Source: Sarcocystis neurona (lineage: Eukaryota > Apicomplexa > Conoidasida > Eucoccidiorida > Sarcocystidae). Taken from it: a stretch of 64,000 bases of DNA. The position numbers were made by a program, and so were the translations under genes. Positions 46,011-58,718 of this stretch are shown here, one piece after another. Below the pieces are notes generated by a model. The model was not told the origin of the DNA. It saw only the letters and a program-made list of their open reading frames with translations, and did not search any database. The DNA lies in assembly GCA_000727475.1 (NCBI GenBank), contig KL647301.1, forward strand, positions 1,009,023 through 1,073,022. Reading direction: 5' to 3'. How positions within the stretch are numbered: the stretch's first letter is position 1; each line of letters begins with the position of its first letter.

Positions 46011-46420
46011 TCATACATACACATATATATAGGTATGGTGTGTACGTATTGATATATGTTTGTAGGCATCCATATTTTCGCCGTAGGACCAGCAGCGAGG
46101 CAAGCGGGTCAGAGCGAAGGGCTCTTCGTTTACTTTCTCGATGACGAGGCCGCTTCGCAGCGCAGCTCGCATGGCCTTGGAGGCAGCGGAGATTCTTTGC
46201 TGGTGCTGCTGCGCTTTCTTCTGCTGCTGCTGATGCTGCTGCTGCAAGTTTTTCTGCTGAAGCTCCTGCTGCAGGACACGCAGGCCATGCGCACTGCACG
46301 CGGTGGCATCAAAGGGGTAGGGAAGCGGCAGCTGCGGGTCTGCTGCGATATGGGCTATCTCGTCGCCGGTCCTGAAGGAGAGAGGAAACTCAGGCGAGGC
46401 TGCTGCTGCTGCTGCTTGTC
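46011..46420 (-). CDS. C-terminal or internal exon of an unrecognised gene
   Basis: The strong acceptor TTCTTCCTTTGCCACAG precedes 46420. The exon then encodes QAAAAASPEFPLSFRTGDEI, AHIAADPQLPLPYPFDATAC, a Gln-rich coiled coil (ELQQKNLQQQHQQQQ) and SGLVIEKVNEEPFALTRLPR. The frame then enters microsatellite sequence and stops at 46011. The true end may be a donor near 46040. The PEFPLSF to LPRCWSYGE part is non-repetitive and should be a useful search query. The family is not recognised. The gene lies directly upstream of OST1 on the same strand. Confidence 0.5.
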
Positions 46421-46429
46421 CTGTGGCAA

Positions 46430-48944
46430 AGGAAGAAAAGAGACACGTAGCGCAGCAAAGCAGAAAAGAAGACAGCTGTCTCGCCCATCCGGTCCCTGCG
46501 CTCCTGTTGCTGCTGCTGCACCGGACGCCACACGTCGTCCTTCCCTTCCTCGTTCGGAGCTGCTGCTCCTTTCGGACACGCTGTAGAATCGCGCACCTCC
46601 GCTGCTGTTCCTTCTCCTGTTGTTGTTGCTGTCGCTGTCGGTAGAGGACAAGCTGCTGCTGCTCTTCCGAAAGGCATTGCTGCTTCGCGTCTTGTGCGGG
46701 AAGCCAAAGCTGCTGCTGCTGCTTCTCTGAAGTCTGCCCTTCGTGCTCAAGCAGGCGGCCGTGCTGGTGCTGTGGTTTCTTTGAATCCTGTGTGGAGTGC
46801 TGCTGGCGGAGCAGCGACTGCCGCAGCTGTGACGGTGTATGCAACAGCAGCAGCAGCATGTCCCTGAGGCGTGGAGCAGCGACGCATGCAGCGAGAAAGA
46901 GGCCTCGCCACACCGAGCAGCTGCCGTAGCAAACGCAGCAGCAAAACAGCAAACTATCCGCAAACCAGAGGAGGAGACGCAGCAGCGTCACACAGCAGTT
47001 CACAGGCAAGAGGAGGAGTAACACCAGCATAACAGCAGCGGCGGTAGAAGCTAAGGAATAGCGATATACTACCGCACAGTCTCCAGCCGCCGGAGCAGCC
47101 CCACGCGATGCTTCTGCTGCTGCAGCGACAGGCGACCGCAGCAAGAGCAACCTCGTTTGAGCGGCAGCTGCAGCAGCAGCAGCAGCATTCGAAAGGCAGC
47201 CGGCTGCACCAGGCGCAGGATCAGCAGCGGCAGCTGCGCCCTGCACAGCAACACATGTTGACGGCCCACCGCCACCCGCAGCTACTGCAGCCGCAGCAGA
47301 TGCAGACGCTCCTGCAGCGGCGGCTCTAGCAGCGGCAGCAGTAGCAGCAGCAGCGGTGGCAATACCAGCATTAGCAACAGCAGCGTTAGCAACAGCAGCG
47401 GTAGCAACAGCAGGGTCAGCCGTAGCAGCAGGAGCAATAGCCAAGCAGATGCAGGACAGAAATGATTGTAGACGGGAAGAAAGCCGGGATGACTGCAGCA
47501 GCACGCAGGAAGAAAACTCGGCAAATATCTGTGCAACGCGCGTATCCACTAGTAATGTATAGAGATGGAAAACGTACACAGAGCGACGGAGGAAGAAGAC
47601 CCAGCAGCAGCAGTAGCAGCAGAGAACAGTAGACACGGCTTTCTTCAAGCGCAGCAGTTGAAAAGTGGGAAGCCGAGGAAGCGAACAGGAAGACGCTGCA
47701 GTACACGCAGAAGGGAAGACTGACGCAGACGAGAAAAGTGAGGCAGGAGAGAGAAGTGAGGCAGGACAGAAAAGTAGGGCAGAAGAGGAGTTCGACGCAG
47801 AAGAAGAAGTTGATCGAGAAGATGAAAGTAAACCATATACAGAGCAGCAGGGGCTGCCCGTAGCCGCTGTTCGAAAATGAAGACCAGCAGGCGTGGCTGC
47901 GCCGGCTGCGACACACGCGGTAGCAACAGGAGCGTCTGAGGCTTCGGGAGCACCTGTCCACAAGGCAGCAGCAACTCCACTGCGAGTAGCAGCGGCAGCA
48001 GCAGTTCCAGAAGCAGCTGCAGGCGCAGCAGCAGCCCCCGGGACAGCAGCAACAGCAGGAGGCGCAGGAGTTGAGATAACGCTTTTCGTCGCAGTTGTAA
48101 CAGGTGCAGCAGCAGCTCGTTTTGCTGCAGCGCCAGTTTGCCTTCCAGGAACAAGAAGACGTTCACGGCTGGAGGCCGCTACAGTGGCAGCAACAGCGGC
48201 AGGACTGCTCACTGCTAGAGAGGAAGACAGCAGCCACTGAGGCGAAAGACGGACTATATTTCGCACAGCAGCCCTTGATAAAAAATCAGCGCTGCTGTTG
48301 CTAGTGTCGCTGTTACTGCTGTCGCTGCTGCAGCTGTTGCTGCTGCTGTTCCTGTGGCGTTGCCTGGTGCTGCTATTGCTGGCGATGTGGCAGTTACTGT
48401 AGCTGCTGGTGCAGCTGCTGCTGTGGCTGCTGCTGTGGCTGCTGCTGTCGCTCCTGCTGTCTCTGCTCTCGTTGCTGCTGATGGTGCTGCGGCCGATAGT
48501 GCTGCTGCTGCTGCTGTGGATGCTGCTCTGGCTGCTTTCGTTGCTGCTGCAGGGCCTCGTGCTAGGTGTATCTGAGTCGCCACATAGGAAAGCAGCAGCA
48601 GCTTCGAAGGAAGCGAAGCCGGTCCACGCAGCAGCAGCAACGTCGCGACCTCCAGAAGCACGAGCACCACGTCGATCTGCAGCTGCAGCAGGCAGACGAG
48701 TAGCGTCGACAGGAGCAGAAGCAGCAGCAGCAGCAAGAGAGGAGAGAGCAGCAGAAGCACCGGCAAAACAAGCGTGTGCAGCAGGAGCTGCTGTGGGAGC
48801 AGCAGCTCGTGCTTCTGCTGCTGCGGCAGCAGCAGCAGCAGCGGCAGCACCAGACAAAGCGATTGCAGGTGGGGCGTCAACGAGGGTGGAGTCTGCAGCA
48901 GCGGTCGAGCGAGCTGCAGCAGAAGCAGCACCTAAGCAGGCCAT
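46430..48944 (-). CDS. Ala/Gln/Ser-rich coding-like region upstream of the 46-kb exon
   Basis: One minus frame is open from 48944 through 46011, but it must include introns: parts are Leu/Cys runs. Likely exonic pieces are an Ala-rich N-terminal portion at 48944-48560, a Gln/Arg/Glu-rich coiled-coil piece near 46850-46570 (HEGQTSEKQQQQLWLPAQDA) and VDTRVAQIFAEFSSCVL near 47540-47490. An 18-bp imperfect repeat (GTAGCAACAGCAGCG) lies at 47330-47430. Exon limits were not fixed. Confidence 0.35.
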
Positions 48945-49053
48945 AGTGACGGAAGAGCAGCAGCAGCAGCAGCCAAGTCAGCTGCAACAGCTGCGTAAGG
49001 GAAGCGGAAGCTGGTCACAGCAGTCCCACCCAGGTGTGCAACAACTCCTCCAT

Positions 49054-49403
49054 TCAGCCTAGGGCCGCGTCAGCAAACAGCTGGATGAGCGGATGCGTCG
49101 CGGAAGCTTCCCTCATGAGCTGGAGCAGTTTATCGTGCTGCTGTCTGCCGCTGCAGCTTGTCGCTAAAAAACAGCGGTCTGCCCTTCCGCTGTTGCGCAG
49201 GCGCTTCCTTCTTGCTGCTCCGCCCGTGGTGCCTGCCTCCGTCGTCGACTTCATGCGCGCACTTGTTTGGCGGATGTATAGAAGTGGTAGTAGTAGCAGC
49301 AGTAACAGCAGTGGCAGTAGTAGTTGTTGTAGTAGTAGTAGTAGTAGGAGCGCCACCGCCGTGTGGTGGCTCTACGTCGCCCAGCAGCTCTTGCAGCTTC
49401 ACG
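49054..49403 (-). CDS. C-terminal exons of an unrecognised gene
   Basis: The last exon 49163-49054 has a strong acceptor (CCGCTGTTTTTTAG). It encodes SCSGRQQHDKLLQLMREASA and THPLIQLFADAALG, then TGA. The upstream exon ends at 49403 with donor GTGAAGC and phase 1, which joins the two leading bases of the last exon into a Pro codon. That upstream exon (from about 49600) encodes RVQEEQKDTPAPSSSTAH and ATPSFTELKNKAAPIYA. The intron holds an ACT/TAG triplet tract. The gene presumably continues upstream through 49.7-50.8 kb. The family was not identified. Confidence 0.5.
49270..49352. repeat. (TAG/ACT)n triplet tract inside an intron
   Basis: Imperfect GTAGTAGTA steps with CAG interruptions on the + strand. 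On the minus strand they would read poly-Thr if translated. Confidence 0.8.
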
Positions 49404-49739
49404 CGCGTATATGGGTGCAGCTTTGTTTTTTAGCTCGGTGAAGGACGGAGTCGCTGCCGCTGCCTGCTGCGGCGGATGTGCTGTGCTGCTGCTTGGTGCA
49501 GGTGTGTCTTTCTGCTCTTCTTGCACCCGCTGCCGTCCCTCCTCGACATGCAGCTGCTGTGTGGTTGTCTTGCTGCTGCTGTGCCGGCAGCGGCTGCTGT
49601 GCGGTCTGCTGTTGCTGTCGCCTCCCTGCTATATTACGAAGTCCTGGGTACTGCTGCTTTCGCTAACACTGCTGCACCCGCTGCCTCCGGCAACGGGAAA
49701 ACCTGCGGCAGGAGTTGCTACCCCCAAGACGGGGCAGAA

Positions 49740-49970
49740 GTCCTGCTGCTGTTGCTTCAGGTGCTGATGTTGCTTCAGGTGCTGCTGTTGCTTCAAGTGC
49801 TGCTGTTGCGTCAGTTGCTGCTGTTGCTTCACGTGCTGCTGTCGCGTCAGTTGTTGTTGCTAAGCTGCTGAAGGTCGCGCAATGGCGATGGTGACGCAGC
49901 AGTGCTGCAGCAGCAGAAGGCTCTGGAGCCCGTTCGACGTCAGGAGGAGTAGCGGGAAACGCTAGTGCAC
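49740..49970 (-). CDS. coding-like block with (E/D)ATAA repeats
   Basis: The minus frame from an acceptor before 49970 encodes ALAFPATPPDVERAPEPSAA and then short tandem units of the form x-(E/D)-A-T-A-A (REATAATDATAALEATAAPE). The units are 15-18 bp, matching the repeated GCTGCTGTTGC(G/T)TCA on the + strand. It probably belongs to the gene ending at 49054. Confidence 0.35.
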
Positions 49971-50149
49971 CTGCAGCACACACCCGCCGCACGTGCTGCC
50001 CCCCGCACGCACAGCGACACCAGGCCGCCACAGAGACACGCGTGAGGTTTAAACAGAATCCCACTGGCCAAAACTTCTAGAAGACAAACAAAGCCCCCCA
50101 TCTGTTGAGCTGTATCTCTTAGCACCTATATTAACAGGTTCTCCCGCCC

Positions 50150-50900
50150 CCCCTCCAAGTGTTTTTGCTGCTGCGGCGTGTCGCTGCACTGGTGCTGCTT
50201 GTGGGCTGCTCAAACTGCTAGTAGTGGTGGTGCCGCGTTACTCTCACTACACCCTGTTGCTGCTGCTGCTGTTGCAGCACCTGGTGTGTTCCACTGTGTC
50301 CTGGAGCTGCCACGTTACTGGTGCCGCCACAAACTACTGCCCTGCTGCTGCCCGCTGCTCGTGCTGCAGCCGCCAACCTACCGCGCTGCTGCCGCCCGCT
50401 GCTGCTGCTCCTGCCGCCCGCTGCTGCTGCTGCCAGCTGCTGCTGCTGCTGCAGCTGCCAAACTACCGCAGTGCTACCGCCCGCTGCTGCCGCCAAACTG
50501 CTGCGCAACTGCCGCCCGCTGGTGCTGTTGTCGCCATCGGCGGCTGCTCCTGCTGTTGCGCCATGAAGACTCCTGAAGCGGCCCGGTCCTGCGGCCACGA
50601 GTAGTTTCGTAGTGCTACGGCCTGTATGTGGAGCTGACTGCTGCACTGCTCGTGGTGCTGCCGCTGCTGCCACAGCCATTGCAGGGGCTGCTCTGGGTCC
50701 CGCTTCACCTCACCGTGCTGCTCCCGCTGCTCTGCGGATCGCGCTGCCGCTGCTGCTGCTCTGTGGCAGCTGCCCGTGCGCCTAGCTTCCTGAACAAGAC
50801 TCCACATCTACTAAAGCTCGTCCAGAAGTACGGACAAGAACAACGGCGTCAACGAGAGGACCGGCTGCCTTTGACAAGTCCTTCCGGTAGCCGCAGCGGA
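50150..50900. repeat. CTG-rich block with CCGCCCGCTGCTGCTGC units, coding strand unresolved
   Basis: From 50330 to 50560 the + strand repeats blocks such as CTACCGC, GCTGCTGCCGCCCGCTGCTG and CCAACTACCGC. Minus frames are Ala/Gln/Ser rich (for example VKRDPEQPLQWLWQQRQHHE near 50690). A plus frame ends in a mixed segment (FLNKTPHLLKLVQKYGQEQR) with a stop at 50918. Neither strand can be excluded. Confidence 0.35.
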
Positions 50901-50999
50901 CTGAGAAATCCTACGTAAATGTTATTAGTGCCCCTGACGCATGTATAGTATATGAACGCTTATACATATATAGGTACATAAACATATATATACATATAT

Positions 51000-53900
51000 A
51001 TATATATATATGCAAATGCAGCTTTGTTCCACCAGGGAACGTACGCATACATGTTTATTATCCGTATCTGCAGGTCTCGCTACACAGGCACCCGTACAAA
51101 TACACACAAATGTATGTGCGCGCACACAGGGACATACGCGTGTGGACGTTTTTCGTCAGTTTAGAGCATATATTGGTAGCCGCACATGTAAATATTTACA
51201 CACACACGGATATACACGCATATACATGTGTATGTACACAGCGACTTGTACTAAGTACAAGTACCCGTACCAGTCGCACGTGTCTACTTTCCACATGCCA
51301 TGAATACGCGTATAAGAATGCTGTACACACGGGTACGCAACTTTTGCAGGATATTCGGGTCGTAGGATGACTTTTTATGTTTTCGTCTATCTACAGGTTT
51401 CAGCTGTTGAAGCAAGGAAGCGCGGTGTATGTCTACATGTTTGGCTTTGCTAACCAAGTGAAAGGTATTTGCCAAGCCCTGCCTAACTAGTTCCCTGTGT
51501 CCGTCTAGAAGTAGGACTTCTACGTGTAATTCTTCGCTTGTAACTCTTCGCCTCGGTGGCCTGGTGTTTGTTCTTCTGCCTTTTGTTCCAAAAGGTACCG
51601 CCGCGCATGACACGCCTGTGCTTCTAAAGAAGAGGAGATGACTTAGGTGATGTGCGTGTTGCCGTGTTTCTCCATGCTTATGCCATAAATGAATAATGGA
51701 CCTTTTTTTAGTAAGGACAGTCACACTCTGTACATTTTCCAGTCCATCAGCCTCACGACAAGATGTGGATGCTAAAGTTCACCGTGCCTTCAGCCTTTCT
51801 GAAGATCTCCCCTCAGACGAAGTATGAGAGTTAACAACAGATAGTCCCACCTGTCTTTCTGTAGGTGGGTCGAACAAATATATGTATATATATACATATA
51901 TATATATATTTGACAACGTATATGTAAATATGCGCACAATTAAGAAACTGCACACTACTGTGTAGCTTTTTCCTTTTCCACTTCACCTGATGGTGCTAGA
52001 CCGCGTGCACCGCTGCCGACTCGGGCCCATCACACAGCAGTTCTTCCGCCCGGGGCAGCTGTTAGACTACGTGCCTCCGTGTTAGGCTCTTACAAATCAC
52101 GCACAGATCGTTCAAACGCGGACTTCTACTACGTATTCGTTTTCTCTCAGCTTGTATATTTTTGTGCGCCTCCTTTACGTATGTTGTGTAAGCACATCAA
52201 AGTGTATACGTCACAGTTGTCGCTTTTGACGCGACACTCGACTCTACCTCTCGGGTACATCTCTCGTGTAGACGCATATCCACATTTTTTTGTACAAGTA
52301 TTCACGTCCCTGCTGCTCACACATATCTCGTATGTTTGTGTGTAACCCCTTGATCCTCACTTCTTAATAGCACATGTATGTGACCTTCACGTGCATGTCT
52401 CTCCAATGCTGCTAACGACATCTGCTCCCTTCACGTATACCTGCACACTTGTACACATTGGTTTACGTGTTCCTACACCTTAGTACATACACACTGTTGC
52501 GACCTCAGGCCACTGGCACATCTCCAGCGTTGCACACACCTGTCTAAAACCTATCCGCATTTTAAGACTATAGAACCCTCTAAATGCCGTACAGGCTTGC
52601 CCAGTTTCCTCCTCAGGCAGCACGCATACGCTCGTATTCCTTACTTCTATAGTGTGAACGTTTCTGCTCGTTCCACGCGTCTCATGTGTGTGTTTCAGAT
52701 GTGAAACACGTGTGCGTGTCACACTCTTCTGCGCAGCCCGCCATTGCGCGTCTTCGCCTCGAAAAAGCGTTCGAGCGAATCATTTGGAGCCAATCTCTTG
52801 CATATGCTCACATCCCATTCACACCACTTATGGCAAACGAGTCTTGTCTTTTGTTTTGGACATCGCACACACATATTTTGCTAACTTGTGGTGCATACTT
52901 TTTTCCGTACAAGCCAGTCCCCTTTTCAGAGAGGACTCCGACACAAATCTACTTTACATATTCCTTCGTAGTCAGTATTCATAATACCTGCGTCAGCACC
53001 TTCTGTACAGACACTCGTGCGCCAACGTCTCTATGACAGATCTTCTCAGGCTCAAAAAAAAGGCTGGCGCTTCACGCCTTTCCGCACCAAGCATCCACTC
53101 ACGTAGATACACACGTGTAACTGTGAAAGTGTGTATACATAGGTGAGGGCACGTATGTAAGTATGCATGTATATTCGTGCATAGGCTACAACTCGAATTG
53201 TAGGTTATCTCACTTTGCGAACAAATCCTTGTGCCGCATCTGCAGACAGCGTCCAATTCACCCCCTCACTAAACACACAGCCTCAGCTTCTACACATCTT
53301 CTCATAGGGTAACTCTCTGTCACCAGTGTGCGTCGTCAACTGCGACTCTTTACAGGAGGTCCCGAAGACACCCAGGTCATGCGTAGCGACACATGGGAAA
53401 ACCCCTCATCTGGCGCTTCCGTACAAGCTCGAGTATGTCCTCAGGATCAGACGATAGTGGTTCTACGTGCACAGCTGATTTTATTGGAATTCTCTGCTGT
53501 CGCCAGTGAAGAGGGACGCGCAGGTGAACGCTACCAGCTTCCAGTCTCCCTACCCGCTGTTGTGGGGGCTGTAGGCACACTAGCTACGCTATTTCACACA
53601 CAGCTGCGTATGTACGGCTTCCTCTCGTGTGTACAGATGTATGTAGAGGCTACGTGTACACATCATTTCATACACGTGTAACAATGTACGCAGGTGTGAC
53701 GCCTGCGTCACTCCATACCCACGTACGAATATGTAAACCTAACTATCTTCACATGCAACTCCTCTGTCACCTCATAATCTCTGGGTAGTGCGCCCACCCA
53801 AATGCGTCGCATCGTCGCCTTCTATGCTGCCGCACGCTTACTTGATTAAACAAAGATATACTCAGCTCTCACATCTTCCTTCAGCTTTTAAGCCTTTCGG

Positions 53901-54900
53901 AGATAAATCTCCTTTCGTGTCTGCTTCAACCAAGCGGCATCATCCTTCCTGTCACGAAAGCAAAGCTGTACGCCCCACGTGAACCTGCAGCGGTGACAGA
54001 ATTAAGTTCTGCGTTGCTGCCTACTGGAAAGCTTTACTCTACGTATCTGCCTGCCTACGTGTGGGGATGCACGCGCACTCTGACGATTTATCTTCATCCG
54101 CTGTACTCACCTTCATGACTGCACATAAGCAGGTACACGCACGTACATTCATATGTACACGTATCTATCCCTATATCTGTGTGTGCACACAGCTGCTTGT
54201 CGAAGGATGCCTGCGTGCCCGCCGAGCTGTGCAGATGTTGGTCTACGCATTAAGAAAATTCTCGTGTGCCACGTGAGCGGGCCTCTGCACTCGACGAACA
54301 GCAGAGTTGAAGCAGGCCCACAAAAAAAGAACAGTCGAGCCACCAGCGTTTGCAAGCGTCATTTCGTCCAGAGAAACCGTTTTCTGTGAGTGTGATACTC
54401 ACCGCCATCAGAAGGGTGCAGTGCTCCATCAGCAGCTGAACAATATACCAAGCTAATGAAAGCTCGTGAAACTTTCCCCACCACAGCGCGCGTTTCAGCT
54501 GAAGAGAACACGCAAATTTAGGCGCGCCGCAGCTGTAGATGACGGACTGGGTTTTGGTTCGTGTACGCGTGCATGCACGTATACAGGCACATGCTTAATC
54601 CTCCACTTGAAGGTAACGCCTGTTTCGAAGCGCCGAGTTATCATCTCAGTTAGTGAAACACGAATTTGTGCATGTATTTGCGTGGCTGTAGAAACTGGGC
54701 AGAAATGCCTGTGTCCGTAGTCCTACGGGTTGCGCTTGCTAACTACGGCTGCGCACAACTACGTCATGTCTCCGACCTTCATGACTGGCACACGGGACAC
54801 GGACGGCCGGCTTCGCCTTCTACTTTCACAAGTGTTACTCCCTAGGTGATCCAACTATGCGTCGGGCGGCTGCTTTAGTTCAGCATGGTACGTCTTACTA
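51000..54900. other. second repeat-poor island, no gene recognised
   Basis: Nearly 4 kb with few microsatellites (TATATA near 51876-51910) and no CAG blocks. Frames are short. A minus frame at 51284-51724 (146 codons, ELHVEVLLLDGHRELVRQGL) and a plus frame at 53328-53681 (117 codons, QTIVVLRAQLILLEFSAVAS) are the most protein-like, but neither has an identifiable domain or splice pattern. Confidence 0.35.
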
Positions 54901-54984
54901 ATTATACATATACACGTCCTGTATTCGAATGTACTGACATATCTATGCATGCGTCATTTGCTTCCACACACACGCGTACATACC

Positions 54985-55180
54985 TATAAATGTTCAGTAT
55001 GTGTACGTTTGCAGTTGCGTGGAATGAGAAATCCCACGTACGCAGAGGTGCAGCTGTTGTCACGTTTGCGCGGAAGCGGCCCGATGCCGCGGAAAGAAGC
55101 AATCGCAGCGACTCCAGTGGCACCAGTACAAGCGGCAAAACAAGCTACCATATGCAAATGGATCGGGATCGCACCGTAAC
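54985..55180 (+). CDS. weak coding-like segment on the plus strand
   Basis: After an acceptor-like TACGTTTGCAG near 55014, the plus strand reads RNPTYAEVQLLSRLRGSGPM and on to a stop at 55179. The overlapping frame to 55325 is Arg-rich. Not recognised; it would be the only plus-strand gene, so caution is warranted. Confidence 0.2.
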
Positions 55181-55377
55181 CGCGGCTTCCCTCGTTTGCG
55201 GGAGACACAAGAGAGGTACGAAAAAAGACCCCTTCCTACGTCGACTATTCAACTGGAGTGAACCAGACAACAACGTGGTGAAGTGCGGAAGAAGGCACGA
55301 ATGGAGAAAACTCGCTGTTCTATAAGGCGCAGTGGTAGAGATGAAGACGCTCACATCTTCATGCCTCAAGTCGCGGG

Positions 55378-55550
55378 GTTTACATACACCTTAACTCGTG
55401 AGGTGTATATGCACCTAAATCGTACGGTACACTTGGGGTGTACGCACACCTCAGAACATCGGACGGAAGCACACCTCACATCGTCGGGTGTAAGCAGACC
55501 TCATTTGCTGGGGTGTACGTACACCTCAGATGGGCTGTGGGCACCGTTGA
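55378..55550. repeat. array of imperfect palindromes, GGTGTACGTACACC type
   Basis: Within 170 bp the sequence has GGTGTATATGCACC, GGGTGTACGCACACCTCAG, a CACACCTCACAT half, GGGTGTAAGCAGACCTCA and GGGGTGTACGTACACCTCAG. Spacing is 25-45 bp and each is followed by CTCA. Each is an inverted repeat of GGTGTAC with little or no spacer. Confidence 0.8.
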
Positions 55551-58500
55551 AGCTGTAGAGCGTATGCCCACCCAAGGTCGTAAAGATACACTTTCTGTAG
55601 TCACCGGATACGGAAACGTACACCCTGAATCGTACACGACGCCTCGTCTCTCTTGTTTATTTCACCGCGTCACAAACGTCAACGTACATGTACACACGTA
55701 TGTATACATATCTTTTTATGAATGCAACTCACTCCCGGAGTATAGAATACACAGTGGCGGGTCCCCCGGCATACGATATATATATATATATTTATGAACT
55801 GCCGCAGCTGGTCCCCCCTGCATTTCTCTCTGTACCTGAGAACGGACTTCCCTCTCTGAAAGAAGGCGATGGACTGCCGTGCCAGCGAATCTCTCGCAGT
55901 GAGAATTTTCGGACGACGTTCAAAAGATTTGGGCATAGCGCAGCTGCTTCATCGACCTTGACTACACTTCAAAAAAAACCTGTCTTTTTTCCTCCGCGCG
56001 CCTTCATAAGATGTATCAGGACAAATTTCCGCTTCTTCTCGTGAGTGCTTCATCGCGCGTGAGCCAGGAAGCGTCGCCACTAGTGTGTCTACGCGGGGGC
56101 CTGACTACAGGCGAGGCTACTGCGAAGCAACGTGAGAGAAACGTCACCTGAAGCAAAGTGCAGCGACGTAGTCGTGTGACGATCGCAAGGAGGAAGAATA
56201 GGTAGAGTTGTGTTACTACAACCACAAACAAGTAAGACTTGTGGGGGTCGACACGTAAAAAGAGTAACAGTTAGGGTAAATATGACCGAAGAGCTCTGTT
56301 CACAAAGGAGAGGTAGATATACAGTAACACCGGTAACAATTACTTTTTATTAGTGCAAACGCTCACTACTCGTAGTAATGATGTGCTAGTGACGCTATTT
56401 TTTTTTTGGAGAACGTTAAAAGAGGAGTCGGAGTAGCGAAAGTGTGCAAGAGAAAAGTCAGTGAAGTGATGTCAGACAGCGGAGCAAGAAACGAGAATTC
56501 ACGGCGTCGCTGTTAGGACATAGAAGACGAATAATAGTCCGAGACGGAGTTACAACAACTGTAGCCGAAAGCAACGACGCCACGAGTCGCCTGCTTCTTT
56601 ATAATTGTCGAAAATTCCTTTTCGAAAAAAAGGAGCGCATCACCTTTTTCTCCGTAGCCTCTTCGAGACCGAAAAGTGGACCGTTATCTCCCTCTTTCCA
56701 CGTGTCATCCCGCCCCGCGAGCATGTGAGTATTCAAAACTATATTTTGATCACATTTTCTTGTGTAGATCACATACAGATACATACATACATACATATGC
56801 GTCTCTGCATTTGTCTACACCTGGAGATGCACATGTATATATGTACATGTGCATATAAACACGTGTGTACATGCTGCAGATATGTATACGTATCTGCAAA
56901 TGCCTGACCACCATGTGTGTACACGTCTACACGTGTCTACATACGTCTCTTTATACGCCTGCAGACAGACGTGTACCCGCAGAAGACGGGAAAAACAAAC
57001 ATACACTTATCCAGGCGTACCTACACGTGAACATACACGCGTATCTGTATCTACAAGTCATACGCGTAGATCTACGCACAGCGTGGCACGGCTGACCAGA
57101 CAGATTTACGCGCATGGACACGAAGTTCCTCGCATTCCACCGACGCGCTGCAAAAAGGAAGAGATGAGCAAGCTTCACCCCGGGCCGACGCGCGGCTGGT
57201 CGAAATCTGCAACACGCGAGAGACACAAAAGTCCTTACGCGGACAACACGTGTGTGCATATCTCACGACAAAAAAGTGGAGCAGACAGCACACATACATA
57301 TGGACACATATGAGGAGGAAGGGGTGACAATCTGCGCATATGTATACATGCCTAAACTTACTAGGAGGGATTGTCTATATATGGATACATATGCGTACAT
57401 AGAAGTTATATCTCGTGACCCTTCTACACATGCAGAAGCCCGTGATACTACATAGGAGATGCCGTGCACGTGTCAAAACCGTTGTAAACACACGTGCAGA
57501 TACGTACATGGAGAGACAGGTTCACACACATATATATACATATACAGCGACCCGTAGGGACACACAAATGAACAAGCACTTGTAAGGAATTCTGAGTACG
57601 TCCAGCGCAAATACATGTGGAATTGAATTTGACCTGCACCATAGAAAGACTTTAAGAAAATGATAGTAGCTTCCGCCACACACAGCACAGCGTTGTCATG
57701 TTTGCTCTACAGCAACAGCCCCAAAGCGGACAGGAGGGGTTTGAGAAAAAAAGAAGAGAAGCGGCCGGCAGAGAGACGAACGACACACACGAGAGGAGAC
57801 CGAAGTAATATAAAAGAAGATGAAGAGGAAGACGAATAAGAAGAAGGAAGACACGCACAAAAGTGGCAGTTGTGTTGTGTTTTTAGAGAAAGGAAGGGGA
57901 AATGTACTGGTGGATAGAGAAACTTCTGTTTTCTTCAAAATGAGGCGCAGAAGCGGAGGAGGAGCAGCAAGGACCAAAAGGCAATCTTTTTTTTCTAGAG
58001 CAGGTACGGAAACTGAAAAGAACCCATAGAATGTGTTTCACAGTTCCCCCAAAAGAGAAGAAGCAGAAACGGCAAGTAGGACAAAAATGCAATTCCCACC
58101 GGCGGAGGGACAAGACGTGTCTGTGCACCGCTCCGAAATTCCACGTAGCTTACTAGACGGAGAGATGAGAGACACGCATCTTTACGAATGTTCACACCTG
58201 ATGCTTTACCTCAAGAACGTGAGGTACACGAGGGCGAAGGACTCCTATGAACACTATCAGAAAGCGGGAGAGACAAAGCGAGATGTCTCCTGAGGAGGTT
58301 CCTTTCCCGTTCAAGAAGCACGTCGAGCACGAAAGGATCTTTCTTCACTCAAAATGACTGTTCTACCTTTTCAGCAAGAAAAACAGAATACAAAAAGCAG
58401 CCGTGCATTTTGGACGAACCCGGTTCACTTCCTTGAAACGGGAGAGGGAAAAAGACACGTCCAAATGCCGGAAAATGCACAAGTCGGCTTTGGGAGCAGT

Positions 58501-58700
58501 GAGAAGTGCAATGACGTTGCTGATGGCGCCAACCGGACAAAAAAGGGAGTCGGGTACTACTCAGGAGAAGATGAAAGACGCATCTATATAGGTAATAAGG
58601 CAGAAGGCCAGGAGGGAAGGAAGAGAAGAAAGAAAGGAGCACACGACGAGGAGGGGGGAAGGGCGCAACGAAAACGAAGAAAATAGAGGAAGACGAGAAG
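55550..58700. other. mostly unique sequence, no supported exon
   Basis: Contains small ACAT/TATA tracts at 55690-55800 and 56770-57010 and a T-run at 56398-56407. The last exon of the FAM32A gene, expected downstream of 58719 and starting with two bases that complete a His codon, should lie here but was not located. Confidence 0.4.
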
Positions 58701-58718
58701 AAAAACTTGTTTTCTTAC

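Noticed and set aside
46011..48944. A single 977-codon open frame on the minus strand
   Set aside because: It cannot be one exon. It runs through Leu/Cys stretches and over clear acceptor sites, and its length comes from stop-free CAG/CTG repeats. Only parts are treated as exonic.
51284..51724. A possible retroelement fragment (146 codons, minus strand)
   Set aside because: Composition suggested an integrase-like or linker region, but no catalytic motif, terminal repeats or neighbouring polymerase domain could be seen.
57350..57390. A candidate last FAM32A exon (I-D-N-P-S then stop)
   Set aside because: It only loosely resembles the family DIPKV ending and has no suitable acceptor with the right phase.
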